Below are positions 23,300 to 35,249 of a stretch of DNA of 64,000 nucleotides, piece by piece. Both the position numbers and the translations under genes were made by a program. The notes under the pieces were generated by a model. The model was not told the origin of the DNA, made no database searches, and saw only the letters and a program-made list of their open reading frames with translations. Location: positions 948,966 through 1,012,965 of the forward strand of contig NW_006497672.1 in NCBI RefSeq assembly GCF_000471905.2, in the 5' to 3' direction. Every line of letters begins with the position of its first letter. Position 1 is the stretch's first letter. The stretch is from Amborella trichopoda. Taxonomy: Eukaryota > Streptophyta > Magnoliopsida > Amborellales > Amborellaceae.

Positions 23300-23860
23300 G
23301 ACTTCTCTGGCAAGGAACTAGCCCATGATGGATTCCCTTCCTCCAAAACAACATGGACTTCACTGTTGTGCTAGAGGACTTGGCTTCCAACAGACCATAG
23401 TGGCTGGGCCTTCTCATTTTCCAACACTCTTGGCCCTCACAAGGCATCATCGCCACTGCTGCTCCTCCTCCTTCTCTTTCGATGGTCAGAAGATCGTCAG
23501 ACTCCCCTCTGCAGCCTCCCCTTCAGCCATGAGACTATCACAAAAGGGATTGGAACTTTGGCAAAGAATCATTGCAAATCTCTCTAAAGGCTCTAAGAAG
23601 CCTCGTTCCTTACTCAGAAAAGTCTTAGCACTCTTTGAAAATACTTGCAAGCACGTTGTGAACGCCCACGATCGGCAGAAGCTCGTTAGAAAAGCTCATG
23701 AAGGCCTGTCTATTGCAAATTTGGGCGGGGAAGTTCTAGCCAGGAAGCTCTTGACGGAAGCTCTGACTCTCTCTCTTTAAAACTCTCTTCGATTGTTTTG
23801 CCCTTCGGTAAAATAGTAAAATGGGGTTTTCCCCCTTTTATTCTTGGCAGTGCCACAAGC
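23300..23860 (-). promoter_or_regulatory. Remnant promoter and leader of the antisense gene in element B
   Basis: Read on the minus strand, 23845-23795 carries the AAAACCCCATTTTAC block next to a TATA-like TAAAAG, matching 12041-12075 of element A. The leader downstream (toward 23300) contains short frames only, with no PMD signature. The antisense gene body therefore seems to have been lost between here and the integrase end. Confidence 0.4.
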
Positions 23861-23959
23861 TACCCCTCACAAATTCAGAATGACGCTCCAGTCCCCAGCT
23901 TATGACAACAATACGACCAGGCTAGGGCGGGTCCAGTCAAGGACCCGAAAGGGTTATCA

Positions 23960-24240
23960 TCGCATGCTTCATCGAGGAGCTATTGCCCCTCGCTTCGCTA
24001 AGGGCTACCGCCGTGCGCCTCGTTAAGGAGTTATCACAGCGCTTCGTCAAGGAACTATGACCGCACGCTTCATCAAGGGCATTCACCACGAGCTTCACCA
24101 AGGGCTACTGCCGTGCACCTCGTCAAGGAGCTATCATGGTGTGCTTCGTCAAGGAGCTATTGCTTCATCAAGGGCTATCGCCACACGCTTCATCAAGGAG
24201 CTATCACCGTGTGCTTGATGAGGACTTTACACCCCATGTG
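23960..24240 (+). repeat. Tandem array upstream of the antisense promoter (element B)
   Basis: About nine units of 26-33 bp with the core CTTCGTCAAGGAGCTATC and variable CCG-rich joins. It occupies the same place relative to the antisense promoter as the unrelated arrays of element A, and continues in weaker form to about 24350. Confidence 0.65.
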
Positions 24241-24520
24241 CTTCACCAAGAGAGGCTATCTCCATGCCCTCACTAGGGGCTAGTGCCATGCGTGTGTCAT
24301 CTGGACCTAATTCCGTGAGTGCATCATCAAGGCCTAATGCCACGTGTGCCATCCAATACTTGGTGTCATGCCCATGCCATGGTACTCCCATCTAGACCAT
24401 CGTCCTACCTCCTCAGGAAGTTCATACCCTGTACCACTCCATCACCTTGCAATGAATCGAGTCTCTAGTAATGACTCTATTCCCCCTGAGTCACATTCTT
24501 CTTACACAATGATTTATGTC

Positions 24521-25540
24521 GCATGACCTTAAACTGCATAGCCATGTCTCGTGCTGCATCAGCTTAAACTGCACAGCCTTGGTCCGTGCAGCATGACCTT
24601 AAACTGCATAGCCTTGGTCCGTGCTACATGACCTTATACTGCATAGCCTTGGTCCGTGCTGCATGACCTTAAACTGCATAGCTATTGTTCATGCTGCATG
24701 ACCTTAAATTGCATAGCCATGGTCTGTTGCATGACCTTAAACTGCACAGCCACGTTCCCGCTGCATGACTTTAAACTGTACAGCCTTGGTCCATGCCGCA
24801 TGACCTTAAACTACACAGCCTTGGTCCATGCTGCATGACCTTAAACTACACAACCATAATCTGCATTGCATGACCTTAAACTACACAGCCACGGTCCGCG
24901 CTGCATGACCTTAACCTGCACAGCCTTGGTCTATGCTGCATGACCTTAAACTGCACAACCACGGTCCGTGCTGCATAACTTTAAACTACACAGGCACGGT
25001 CCATGTTGCATGACCTTAAACTGCTCACCCTTGGTCTATGCTGCATGACCTTAAACGGCACAACCATGGTATGTGCTGCATGACCTTAAACTGCATAGCC
25101 TTGGTCCGTGCTGCATGACCTTAAACTGCACAGCCTTGGTCTGTGTTGCATGATCTTAAACTGCATAGCCTTGGTGCATGTTTCATGACCTTAAACTGCA
25201 CAGCCATGGTCTGTGCTGCATGACTTCTAACTGCACAGCCACGATCCAAACTATATGACCCTAAACTATAGCGAAGGTTTAGATGCATGACCTCAAATTT
25301 CATGGTCCTCGTTGCATGACTTTAAACTGCATAACCATGTTCCAACTGTATGACCTTAAACCATAATGCACGTCCTTGCCGTATGACGTTAAAAAAAGCT
25401 TCATGTCATGGTCCAAACTATGTGACCCTAAACTGTTGCGAAGATCTAGTTGCACGACTTTAAACTGCCTGGTCCTAGCTGCATGATTTTAAACTATGTA
25501 GCCATGGTCTGGGCTACATGACCTTAAATATGTAACGCAC
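24521..25540 (+). repeat. 35-bp minisatellite in the 3' region of element B
   Basis: Roughly 28 units of 35 bp, consensus core GCATGACCTTAAACTGCA followed by CAGCCTTGGTCCGTGCT. It is regular up to about 25230 and diverged after. Inverted copies lie in A (9290-10160) and D-H (31640-31925); a few units are at 25960-26150 and 49805-50260. The position before the 3' LTR recalls the amplified tandem repeats of Retand-type Tat elements. Confidence 0.85.
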
Positions 25541-26158
25541 GGTGCGGCAAATTGTCCATACAAGTGACTTTAACTATGAACATCCCCCAATAGAGTAACA
25601 TGTATGCAAAAAAAGGACATCACACTTACCCCTTTAATACCCATTAGGTTTGTTTTGCACCAATACCCTCAGTAGGAGTCACATCTTATTACTACCGTCT
25701 ATCTTCGGGGAGTGTTACGAACATTCTTATCCTTTTAACCCCCAGTATTGGTGTGCATGTAACTCTTCAATCCTTAGGGAGTCACACTTACCCTCTTAAT
25801 CCCCAGTGAGGTCCACTTCCGCTTGCCGCTCCTCATAGGGCCACCATCTTCATCTAAGTCTCTCTGCTTGTGTATAGCCTTAACTATCTTTATCCCAGAG
25901 AGTCAGATTGATATTCAAAAACCTATCCTCCATGTAGCTTCGCCTACATGGGGACCCACTCAATGGTCTGTGCTGCATGATCGTAACTTGCACAGCCATG
26001 GTCTAGGTGCATGATCGTAAAACTGCATGGTCTAAACTATATGACCTTAAACTGTCATGTAGGTTTAGTTGCACAACATTAAATTGCATGGTCCTATTTG
26101 CATGACTTTAAACTTCATAACCACGGTCCAAGCTATATGACCTTAAACCATAGTGCAA
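25541..26158 (+). mobile_element. Remaining 3' internal region of element B
   Basis: Non-coding text with repeated 'CACACTTACCC..TTAATCCCCA' modules (25620-25810), homologous in inverse to 10200-10600 and 31960-32260, followed by more minisatellite units. The blocks seen before the LTR in E (50300-51420) are missing, so the LTR at 26159 follows the minisatellite directly. Confidence 0.55.
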
Positions 26159-27172
26159 TGTTATAAAATATTTTTCATCATCGTGGAGCCCTTGCTCAAC
26201 AAAAGCCTAGCAAATAGTGGAAATCTTTACAGTCTTAGAATAGCCCCAGAACTAGCCAATATCTTCATGAGGTCTCTCAAAAGTCTCTTGTCAAGTTTCG
26301 TCTCATTATGACAGATCTAAGGCAGTACAGATTGAGAAACAATTTCGGCAAAATCAGCCTCTAACACCTTGAAACGGACCCTATAACTAGAGCTACATTT
26401 TTGATGTCGCAATTTTCTGTGAGAACACCACCATAAGATTCGACATGGATGAAACCCCCAAGGTCAAATTTCAGCTTAAACAAACACTTCAGGAAGATTT
26501 TATAGACAAAAGAGTGAAACAGGAAGAGTCACACGCTATTCCTGTGCGGCCACTTTGTAACTCTACACCATTGAAGAGACAGTCATGAACAATGACTTTC
26601 AACGCTCATATTTTACTTGTCTGAGGTAGGATTAACCCAATTAAGCATATTCGTCTCATAAAGACGAGCGTTTTGATATGTGGCATGCCCCATGACGACG
26701 CCCAAGGACCAAGAAATGGTAGAGAGAAGTTGTTGATCCATGAAGAAAGTACAAGAAAATCAACAGCGTCATGCCTCACTCGAGGGGCCAAATCATGTCG
26801 TTCGCAAGCCCGATCAACGTGAGACTAATTCCATCGTGTGCATAAGGTCTCGAGCTAACTTTGACCCGAACCCCGTACATGATGAATGGTCAAATTCTGC
26901 ACACAAAGTCGACGAACTGACTGCAAATTCCGTCATTAGAATTCTAGATTCTGGCCAAAATTTCAAAGTTGCAAAATCTCCGTTTGGGCACAAAATTGAG
27001 TTGCGTTTGTTGCATCGCGATTGTAATGGCATGGTCAGTGTCATCCAATGACGAAATCACAGAAAAACATCAAGGAACGAGCACACTATTGATCCATAAT
27101 TTCAAGATTCAACAGAAATTCAAGTCACATGATCGTGCCCTATAAACATGATCCATGGCTCAAAGTTGGTAT
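26159..27172 (+). mobile_element. LTR C: 5' part of the 3' LTR of element B
   Basis: Starts TGTTATAAAATATTTTTCATC and runs collinear with LTR B to 'AAGTTGGTAT', where minus LTR D begins. Its continuation is found at 47829. The recurring LTR frame is open here (about 26850-27050). Confidence 0.8.
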
Positions 27173-29894
27173 TGGTTAGGTGCCTTGATCTCACCTTCCA
27201 GATCTAGAAGATCTATGACATGTATCTTGGGTTTCTAGCGAACCTGGGATTTGAGATCGCTCTCTCAAAACCTTGCTCGAGAGCAAGGGAAGGTTACCAA
27301 CTGATGATAGAGGAATTTATGGTGGGTTCGGGACTTATTCGGGTCGGCTCGCGAGGGCACCCTCTTAGATCACGAAGAAAGCCCCTCAATTGCTTTAGCT
27401 GGTTGAAAATTGTGTCCCTTGACCTGCAAACCTCTTATTTTCTATACAACACATCTATGGTTAATTTGCAAGATAAGTAGGTCAAAGAGACCCACCCTTG
27501 TCTTAGGGAAACATACCTTCATATGAGAGGGCGATGAAGCGTAAGGTTCAAATAAAGATAGAACAGGGAAGAAAACATGATGAAGAGGCAAGAGTAGCAT
27601 AACAGTCAAGAAGTTATCGACTCAGAGTGGTAGCAAGATGGGCATGGTTCTCAGGACCAGTACGGTGGCAATACTACTTGAAACTGAGACCGATATGGCA
27701 GTGCTAGGCTAAGTCCACCCTCAGTCAAGTGAAAAGAGAAAATAGAATGAAAAGAAGACACGAGATGGTAGAGATGGGGTCCCGACAGTGCTAAGCATTG
27801 CCACTCACGACCGTGCAGTAGCAGTGTCGTGGCCCTTGAGTAGCACTAGACACTACTGCTCATGTCTAAAGAGTGAGAAATGAACTACGGATGGTGCTAG
27901 GCATCGCCGTTGGCAATATAAGGAGACAACATGCCCCTACGTGGGCGGCGATAGTCTCTGATGAAGCCCACGACGATAGTTATTTATGAAGCACGCGCCG
28001 GTAATTCTCACGAGGTGCACGGTGATAGGCGTGGGGCACAAGAAGTACATCGATAAGCACCAAACACGCAAAGGAAGCTCGTGGATGACGACAGACATTG
28101 TCGAGGCCTTTAGCAGGCAGTGATAGGTATCGCCATCTATAATAGATGCACAACAGGGGAGGTCCCCTTCGGACGGCAACGAGTTTCATCATCTGGGTTC
28201 TTCACTGAGACGTCGAAGCTATGTTTATGGATGGCGATGGGCAGTGCCGTCTATAGGCCTCACTGAAAGAAACAGATAGAAGAATAGAAGGAGAAGGAGA
28301 CTTGCGCATGGCACTGCCATCGTCATTCTCGACCTGTGAGACCTCTGGGGAGGCATGCACGGCACTGCCACTGCCATGCACGACCTTCACGAGGAACTCC
28401 GATGGAGAAGAGGGAGAAGAGAGGAAAGAAGAGAGAGATGAAGAAAAAGAAAAAAGAGAGAAGAGAGAGAAGATTTACTTCAAACCTAAGGATACCGATC
28501 AAAAGTTTATCTCACCTCACACTCTCTCTCAAACATGACTCAACAATAAGAAGAAAGAGAAACTATATTAAGTAAAAACTTGCTCTTTTGTGAAAGGTTG
28601 AGTCCTCGAGTTCGTACAATGCTGGTACGTATATATAGAATTTACCTCAAACATGGATGGATGATCAAAAGTAACCCTAATTGCTGGAAATTAATATTAA
28701 ATTAAATTAAATAAAATTAGAAAATAGCTTGTAAAAGGATAGATTTGCCCCTTCTTAACAATTCATAGAACCAGAACAGTCCTTGTGTTGTCCTAGAACT
28801 TGCATGATCTTGCATGGATGATTCGGGGTTGTTCTGATGTCTGGTTGATCGAAAGATGTTTGTTTTCTTGTAGGGCTCGGCATGGCGATCGATTTGATAC
28901 CAACTTCGAGCCATGGATCGCATTTTTAGTGCACGATCATGTGACTTGAAATTTGAAGGGTAGTGTACTCGTTCCTTGATGTTTTCTGATGATTTCTTCC
29001 CTAAATTACACTGAGCATGCCGTTACAATCACGGGGCAACAAACGTAGCTCGATTCTGTGCCCGGACGAATATTTTACAACTTTGGAATTTTGGCCGGAA
29101 TCTAGAATTTCGACGATGGAATTTGCAGTCGCTTCGTCGGCTTTGTGTGTAGAATCTGACCATTCATCATGTACGAGGTTCGAGTAAGAAATAGCTCGAG
29201 ACCTCACGCCCACAACAAAATTAGTCTCATGTTGATCGAGCGCGAGCAACGTGATCTGGCCGCTCGACCGAGCCATGACGCAGCTGAATTTCTTGCACTT
29301 TCTTCACGGATCAGCAACTTCTTTCTAGCTTTTCTTCGTGCTTGAGTATCCTCACAAGGCGTGCCACATATCGAATCGCTCGTCTTGACTTGACGAACAT
29401 GCTCACCAAATTTGAGCACAATCCGACTTGAGACGGGAGAGATATGAGCTTTGAAAGTCAATATTCGTGACTGCCCCTTCCATGGCGTGGAGTTGCAGGG
29501 TGGCTGCACGAGAATAGCGTGTGGCCCCTCTTGTTTCTCTCTTTTGCCTATAACTTCTTCCAAGAGTGTCCGTTCAGGCTGAAATTTGACACCTGGGGGT
29601 TTTCAACCATGATGGATCCAATGGTGGTGGTCCAACATATATTTGAGGCACCAAAAATGTAGCTCTAGTTATAGGAGCCATTTTAGGATGCTAGAGGCCG
29701 ATTCTACTAGAACTGTTTCTCTTTCTGCACTGCCTTAGACCTGTCAGAATGTGACAAACTATGGAAGGATACTTTTGAGAGACCTAATGAAGATCTTGGC
29801 TAATTTTAGGCTATTCTGAGACTACTAGAATTTTCACTGTTTGCTAGGCTTTATTGAGCAGGGGCCCCATGTTGATGAAAAATATCTTCCAACA
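27173..29894 (-). mobile_element. LTR D (3' LTR of element D-H)
   Basis: Minus strand starts TGTTGGAAGATATTTTTC (29894) and ends GGCACCTAACCA (27173). It carries the open LTR frame at about 29004-29200, a TATA box near 28630, a short purine tract (28400-28480) and hairpin-type units (28227-28257, 28353-28382). Confidence 0.85.
28628..28640 (-). promoter_or_regulatory. TATA box of LTR D
   Basis: The minus strand reads CTATATATACGTACC, preceded by the conserved CCATGTTTGAGG block. The same arrangement is seen in LTRs F, G, H and I. Confidence 0.65.
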
Positions 29895-30369
29895 ACATGG
29901 CCTGTCGAATGTGACGAAATATCTTCCAACAGTAGGGGACTATTTGTGATTCTAAAGTGTGAGGCCTTTGCAAGGACCTCCTTCGACAGAACCAAGCCTG
30001 AGGGATCTTGTTGAAGTCCTCATCCTCAAGGGACTATTTGCAATTCTAAAGCGTGAGGCTTTTGTAGGGGCCTCCTCAGATAGAACTAAGCATTTTCCTA
30101 AAGGCCAAATGCTATGAACCTTTAATCTGCATTGTTCGCTGCTACACCAGGTTTGCTTTTGATGCTCAGAGTATCTCTGTAGGACCTATCTAGCGGGGTC
30201 TAGTCGGGGGCTTTTGAGCCATCCTAAAAGTCTGGTCTCATATAGGCTAGGGGATTTTGGCGAGGCATACCCTGAAGGCTACGGCAGGTTAAACCCTTGC
30301 TTCATAATTTTCTTGCCTTTGTGATGGTCGTTAGCATTTTCAGAGGGATCTTTTGGTCATTGTCCTCAC

Positions 30370-30720
30370 CCTCAAGGACTCTTATTGTTGTTGAACTGGG
30401 AGAATCTTATGCGACTCTCACTCCTTGATGAGCCATGTTGTTGTGATTGTAGGGAAATCTTATGTGGTTCTCACTCCTGGATGAGCCATGTTATTGTGAT
30501 TGTTGGGAGATCTTATGCGGCTATCACTCCTTAGTGAGCCTTGTTGTTCTGATTGTTGGGAGATCTTATGCGGCTCTCACTCCCTAGGGGGCCATGTCAT
30601 TGATGTGCGGGGGATCTTATTCTGCTCTCACCCCATGGCAAGCCATCTTGAAGTGTGGGAAATCTTATGCAACTCTCACTCCCTTACGAGCCATTTGGTG
30701 TTGTGATTGGATGCTGAATT
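30370..30720. repeat. Six tandem units of about 57 bp
   Basis: Each contains GGGAGATCTTATGCGGCTCTCACTCC (split by variants) and GAGCCATGTTGTTGTGATTG. One unit only is present at the equivalent place before LTR E (about 50690-50730), so it expanded in this copy. Confidence 0.65.
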
Positions 30721-31639
30721 TTGAGGATTTTAGGAGACCTCATTAGCCAGGATTGTGACTGTTTTGACATTAAATGTCGGTTGAGGAAGTGGTCATGCGT
30801 TAGCCTATCTTATTGGTTCAAGCGCCCTTTTGCAGATTTTCACTTGAACAAGGGAAGTGAAGTCGTGTAGACGGTTTTCACCAACTTCTATTATTTTTGG
30901 GCTCTTTTACCCATGACATGTGGTTATGTCCACCCTTTTCATCTGTTTTTACTCACGATGCCATTTTGGGGTTTTCACTGTGCTTGAATTTTGTTTTCCA
31001 CGGAACTCTCTTACTTATGATTTCGTGACCATGCCCATCCGTCATTTTTACTCATGGCGGTCCCTTATCCAGGTGTACACCATGCCCGTTTTCCATGTGA
31101 AGGTGTATTTAGAGTCGTGCCTTCGAGAGTTGTGCGAAGCCTTTTAAGGTCATGCGGCCAGGACGTGCACTATATTTTACGGTCATACAACTAGACTATA
31201 GTGATGATGAATGGTAGTTTGTGAAGGCCATAGAGTGAGCTTGGCGATGAATTTGACTCACTTGAGAAAATGGCATGAAGTTGCCTTGTAAAGAGTTGAT
31301 GACAAATGGATGGTGGGTGAACAATGGTGACCCACTAGCTGACGACCAGTATGACTTACGGAAGGGTTCACCATTTGGTGAGCATGGGTAAGACTCACTG
31401 GGAGAAAAGATGGTAATGATGGTGAAGGTCGTGTGTGCGCACGAAATGGCCGGCTAGGGAAGGGGTGTGTGAAGATGCACGTAAAGGGCGTGTGCGTGTA
31501 TGTAGACTCACTGAGAAGGAAATTGTAGACTCACTGGGAAGGAAATGGAGGTGGTGAGCGCATATGAACGGGTCAGTTTGGGAGGACGTGCGTGAAGATG
31601 CACACAATGAGCATGTGCGTGTATGTGGGGGCATCTTTA

Positions 31640-31925
31640 AGGTCATGCCTTCTGAACCTAAACAAAGCAGTCTAATGTCATGCCAAGACGTGCACTATGG
31701 TTTAAGGTCATATAGCTTGAATCGTGGTTACGTCGTATAAAGTCATGCAACTAGGACCATGCAGTTTAAGGTCGTGCAATGAGTACTCTGCTACAGTTTA
31801 AGGTCATTTAGTATGGACCACGGCTGTGCAGTTTAAGGTCATACAACATGGTTCAAGGCTGTACAGTTTAAGGTCATGCAGCATGGACCAAGGCTGTGCA
31901 GTTTAAGGTCATGCAACACGGACCA
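31640..31925 (-). repeat. 35-bp minisatellite in element D-H (short array)
   Basis: About seven units with CAGTTTAAGGTCATGCA and GGACCAAGGCTGTG, inverted relative to the array in element B. It is much shorter than B's (about 28 units), which shows copy-number change within one family. Confidence 0.75.
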
Positions 31926-34074
31926 GTGTGTAGGTTGTCATGTAAGTAAAGCTATATGGGGGATGGGTTGTGGATAGTAATCTGACTCATTGGGGATAAA
32001 GATAGTTAAGTCAATACACAAGCAGATAGGTTTAGATAGAGATGGCGACATTGAGTAGTGACAGACGGATGTGACCTCACTAGGGATTAGGAGGGCTAGT
32101 GTGACCTCTCGGGGATAATGAGTAATGGCATGCATGTGACTCTGTTGAGGATGACAGGGCAGAGCACAGATGAACCTCATGAGGGTTGAGAGGATAAGAG
32201 TGCTCCTCAATTTCCTGGGGATAGTGGGTCGTAGTAAGATGTGACTCTGTATGGGCCACAATTTTCTCCCAATCCCATATCGTCGTGCGAGAAGAGAGAT
32301 GTAATGTTGAGCAAGATGGCGTAAGGATTATCGCTGTGCCCGAATGGCGTTTGGAGTATTGCCGCGAGTATATCACCCACGGGTGTATTTTCGTCTGAGG
32401 CATTGCTGTACGTAGGAGCTTAACGCTGTCAGTAACGAAGGGGCAGAAAAGCGAGGAAAGCACAACACCGGCTGGGTGTTTGAAAGCACGACGTCGGTTG
32501 GGTGTTGGAAAGTGCAGCGCTGACTGAGTAAGAGGAAGATGCAGCGCCGGTGTGTAAGAGAAGCCATCGCCGTCTGGAAAAGAGGAGCAAGAAAGAGTAG
32601 GGCTGAGAGTGTCTTGGTCAAACGTATAGCCTCCATACAGGTCAGCGCTGCTCCAAACGTGCCAGAGCCATGAGTGATGGCGTTAGCCAGAGTGCTTTCC
32701 ATCCACCCCCTCCTTTAAAACTTTTTCCTCCTCTGTGTAACACCATCTTTCCCATCTTCTCAACTTTGGAGCACACTGTAGCGCCTTGAAGACAACCAAT
32801 GGGTGAAGGTGTGGGAAAGGCAAAGAAGGCTGTTGAAGGAGATTGAAGACACCGTGAGATTCAAGGTATATGGGTTTAGTTTTTAGGCATCCATGACTGT
32901 TGTAAAAATATTGAAATGGATTAGATGATATAAAGGAAAAAGTGAAGTATGAATGGGTTGACATGAGGTTGGAAACTTTAGAGTTTATTCTTCTAAATGC
33001 CATGACTACTTTAAACATGCATAGATGATTTTGTTATTCATGAAGACTCATGAAATTGCTCATTGTGAGGCTTCGTAACATGATTAAGGTTCCATGCCCA
33101 AAGTGTACTGTGGCCATGAAATATTAAGTGCTCTTTAAAAGCATATTAACTTGAGAATACGAATTTTCAGAACTGTGAATGTCTTTGAATCTATATGTTT
33201 GATGACCAAATGGCATCCAAATAGCATCCAAATGGGACCCAATCGATCTCAAATGAAAAGCATGTATGTCTACTTCAAGTTTATTTTATGGTGTGATGAG
33301 ATCTCGTATGTATTAGGAGATATAGCTTAAGATGCAGAGACATGTTCGCACAGTCACTGTCAATTCCAGTGACTATGACCCTTGTTGGGCCACACTTTTG
33401 GCCTTGCTAACGGTGTCCAAAAACCTTTGAAATTACTGCCATTAGAAGGATCTTTGAATGTACTCAAAGTCACATGTTTTGAAGTATTTGAAATCCCCCA
33501 CGGATTTTGAATTATGACCCGAAATGCGTAAGTATGTCGCTGCAAACTGTTGCAGGGGAGATTTCCAGCAACTAATGCTCACTTTGTACTCAGCTATTGA
33601 CCCATCAAATGGAACCCAAATTCCTTCAAATCACTGTTTTTGTAAAGAATTGTGCATTAGCTCAAAGTTTCATGTTTGAGGCATCCTGAAACTCCCCCTA
33701 AGTCAGGAACTATGCCCTCGCTAAGAGGGCCATGTCACTGTTACTTGTCACTGCATTATTGTATGACCATGCGGCGCTAAGTTATCTTGATATATAATAA
33801 ATGTGAATGCCATATGATAAATTCCATGAGAATGCCATAAAGATATATGAATGATGCAGTGTAAACTACACTTTGTGAGAAAGAGTGACCACGAGTGCGA
33901 TAGTGATGAAATGAATTCATAATGAATGCCAAATGCTACTGAAAGGGCTTATGTGTAAATGCCCTATGAAAACTTATGAAATGCATGTATTTTGCTTAAT
34001 GCTATGATGTTATGATGAAATATGATTCATCTATATGAGGCATTGATTATGAGAATGTGATTCATCCATTATGA

Positions 34075-34310
34075 TGTAGTGAATTGGCTACTACACGGTG
34101 GGACACTCACCGGTAGTGGATATTGTTATGACATTGTAATGAATTGGCCACTACGGGGTGGGACACTGTCCGGCAGTGGATATTGTTGTGATACTGTGAT
34201 TAATGGCCAATGCTTATGTTGATATTGACCACTACGTAGTGGGACACTCACCGGTAGTGGATATTGCTATGATATTGCCTGCTACGTGATGGGACACTCA
34301 TTGGTAGTAA
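34075..34310. repeat. Palindrome-containing tandem repeats
   Basis: Four diverged units of 40-80 bp sharing GTGGGACACTCACCGGTAGTGGATATTG. One copy holds the perfect palindrome CCACTACGTAGTGG (about 34230-34243). Source element not recognised. Confidence 0.6.
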
Positions 34311-34654
34311 GGAAAGAGATACCGGCATATCCCCTAACCTATTTAATGATAGGAACAGGTTAAGGGGGAGGGTAGAGGTCACACCTTAGATTTATGAAAT
34401 AAAAGGATTGATGCCTTGCAAGGTAAAGATCTATTGAAACCCCAATGCATGCTGGGGACTGTGTGTATGTGTTGAGGGTATTACGAAGTAGATTAACCCA
34501 CTTGTCGTTACCCTCCCTCCTACATGATGGTAGAGGTCTTAAGAAATGGGATTGGCTTAGCCTAATGGATAGAGCCTCTACTGCGGGTGTAGGTGATTTA
34601 ATGAGTTAGTGGATAATAATTGATTTTCTGTATAAGGAATGTTTAGTATTACAA

Positions 34655-34740
34655 TGATTGGATGATTGGATGATTAATGATTGGATGATTAATGATTTTA
34701 CAATGATTGGATGATTAATGATTGGATGATTAATGTTTAG
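34655..34740. repeat. Short tandem repeat of ATTGGATGATTA units
   Basis: The motif GATTGGATGATTAAT recurs about five times. It is simple sequence at the edge of the AT-rich leader. Confidence 0.7.
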
Positions 34741-35249
34741 TATTACAGGGAAGACTGCGGGGTCATAGGGAAGCTTTCGGGGATTTTTGATGGTCTTCCA
34801 ACCCTTCTAGTAACTAGTGGAAGGTGGAGCAGGGTTTTTTTGGTGGACAGGAGTGGATTCCTGGCGAGGAGGGGAAACACCGGTGGGAACCCGAAGGGTT
34901 GTGGGACCGTAACCGTCAAAGAGATGAAGGGTCATGGGAAGGCGAACGCTCGCCCTCTGCACGCGCAGTGACAGGCCACACCATAAGTGCTAAGCGACGT
35001 GCCCAGATTTCAAGGGACACACATGCAGCGTTTGCTGACAGCTGGAGCGAGGCATTAATACTCCTTGGCCATGGGATGGAGATAGCCCTTGATTATTGTG
35101 AGGCGCTGATTCCCTCCTAGTGATAGACAGCAATAGTCCTTCCTTTGGCTGAAAGACGGCGATAACATCTTAGTTGGCAGACGACAATAGTTCTGCCCTG
35201 GTGAGCGCACTTTCTTCATGGCCGCCTAGCATCCTTTGCTTTTGTTCTA

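Larger units (their letters stand above)
29895..32260 (-). mobile_element. 3' internal region of element D-H
   Basis: Collinear with 8068-10640 of element A. It includes a repeat of the LTR's outermost bases (ATATCTTCCAACA again at about 29919-29931), the CACCAGGTTTGCTTTT block (30145) and a 57-bp-type tandem (30370-30720). It then has the CTCTTTTACCCATGAC block (30902), unique text, the minisatellite (31640-31925) and a GGGGAT-rich stretch. I see no coding frame shared between copies. Confidence 0.65.
32261..35249 (+). other. Long leader region before the PMD gene of D-H
   Basis: Contains a 30-bp-type tandem (32455-32570, core AAAGCACGACGTCGG and TGGGTGTTGG). About 32700-32870 resembles a promoter plus leader, with a possible splice donor at AAGGTATATG (about 32865). 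Then 33000-34740 is AT-rich non-coding DNA absent from element A. The last part may be an intron or a fragment of another element. I see no protein-coding gene. Confidence 0.35.

Noticed and set aside
24521-25540. CRISPR-like array of regular repeats
   Set aside because: Repeats are contiguous 35-bp units without unique spacers, in a plant retrotransposon; it is a minisatellite.
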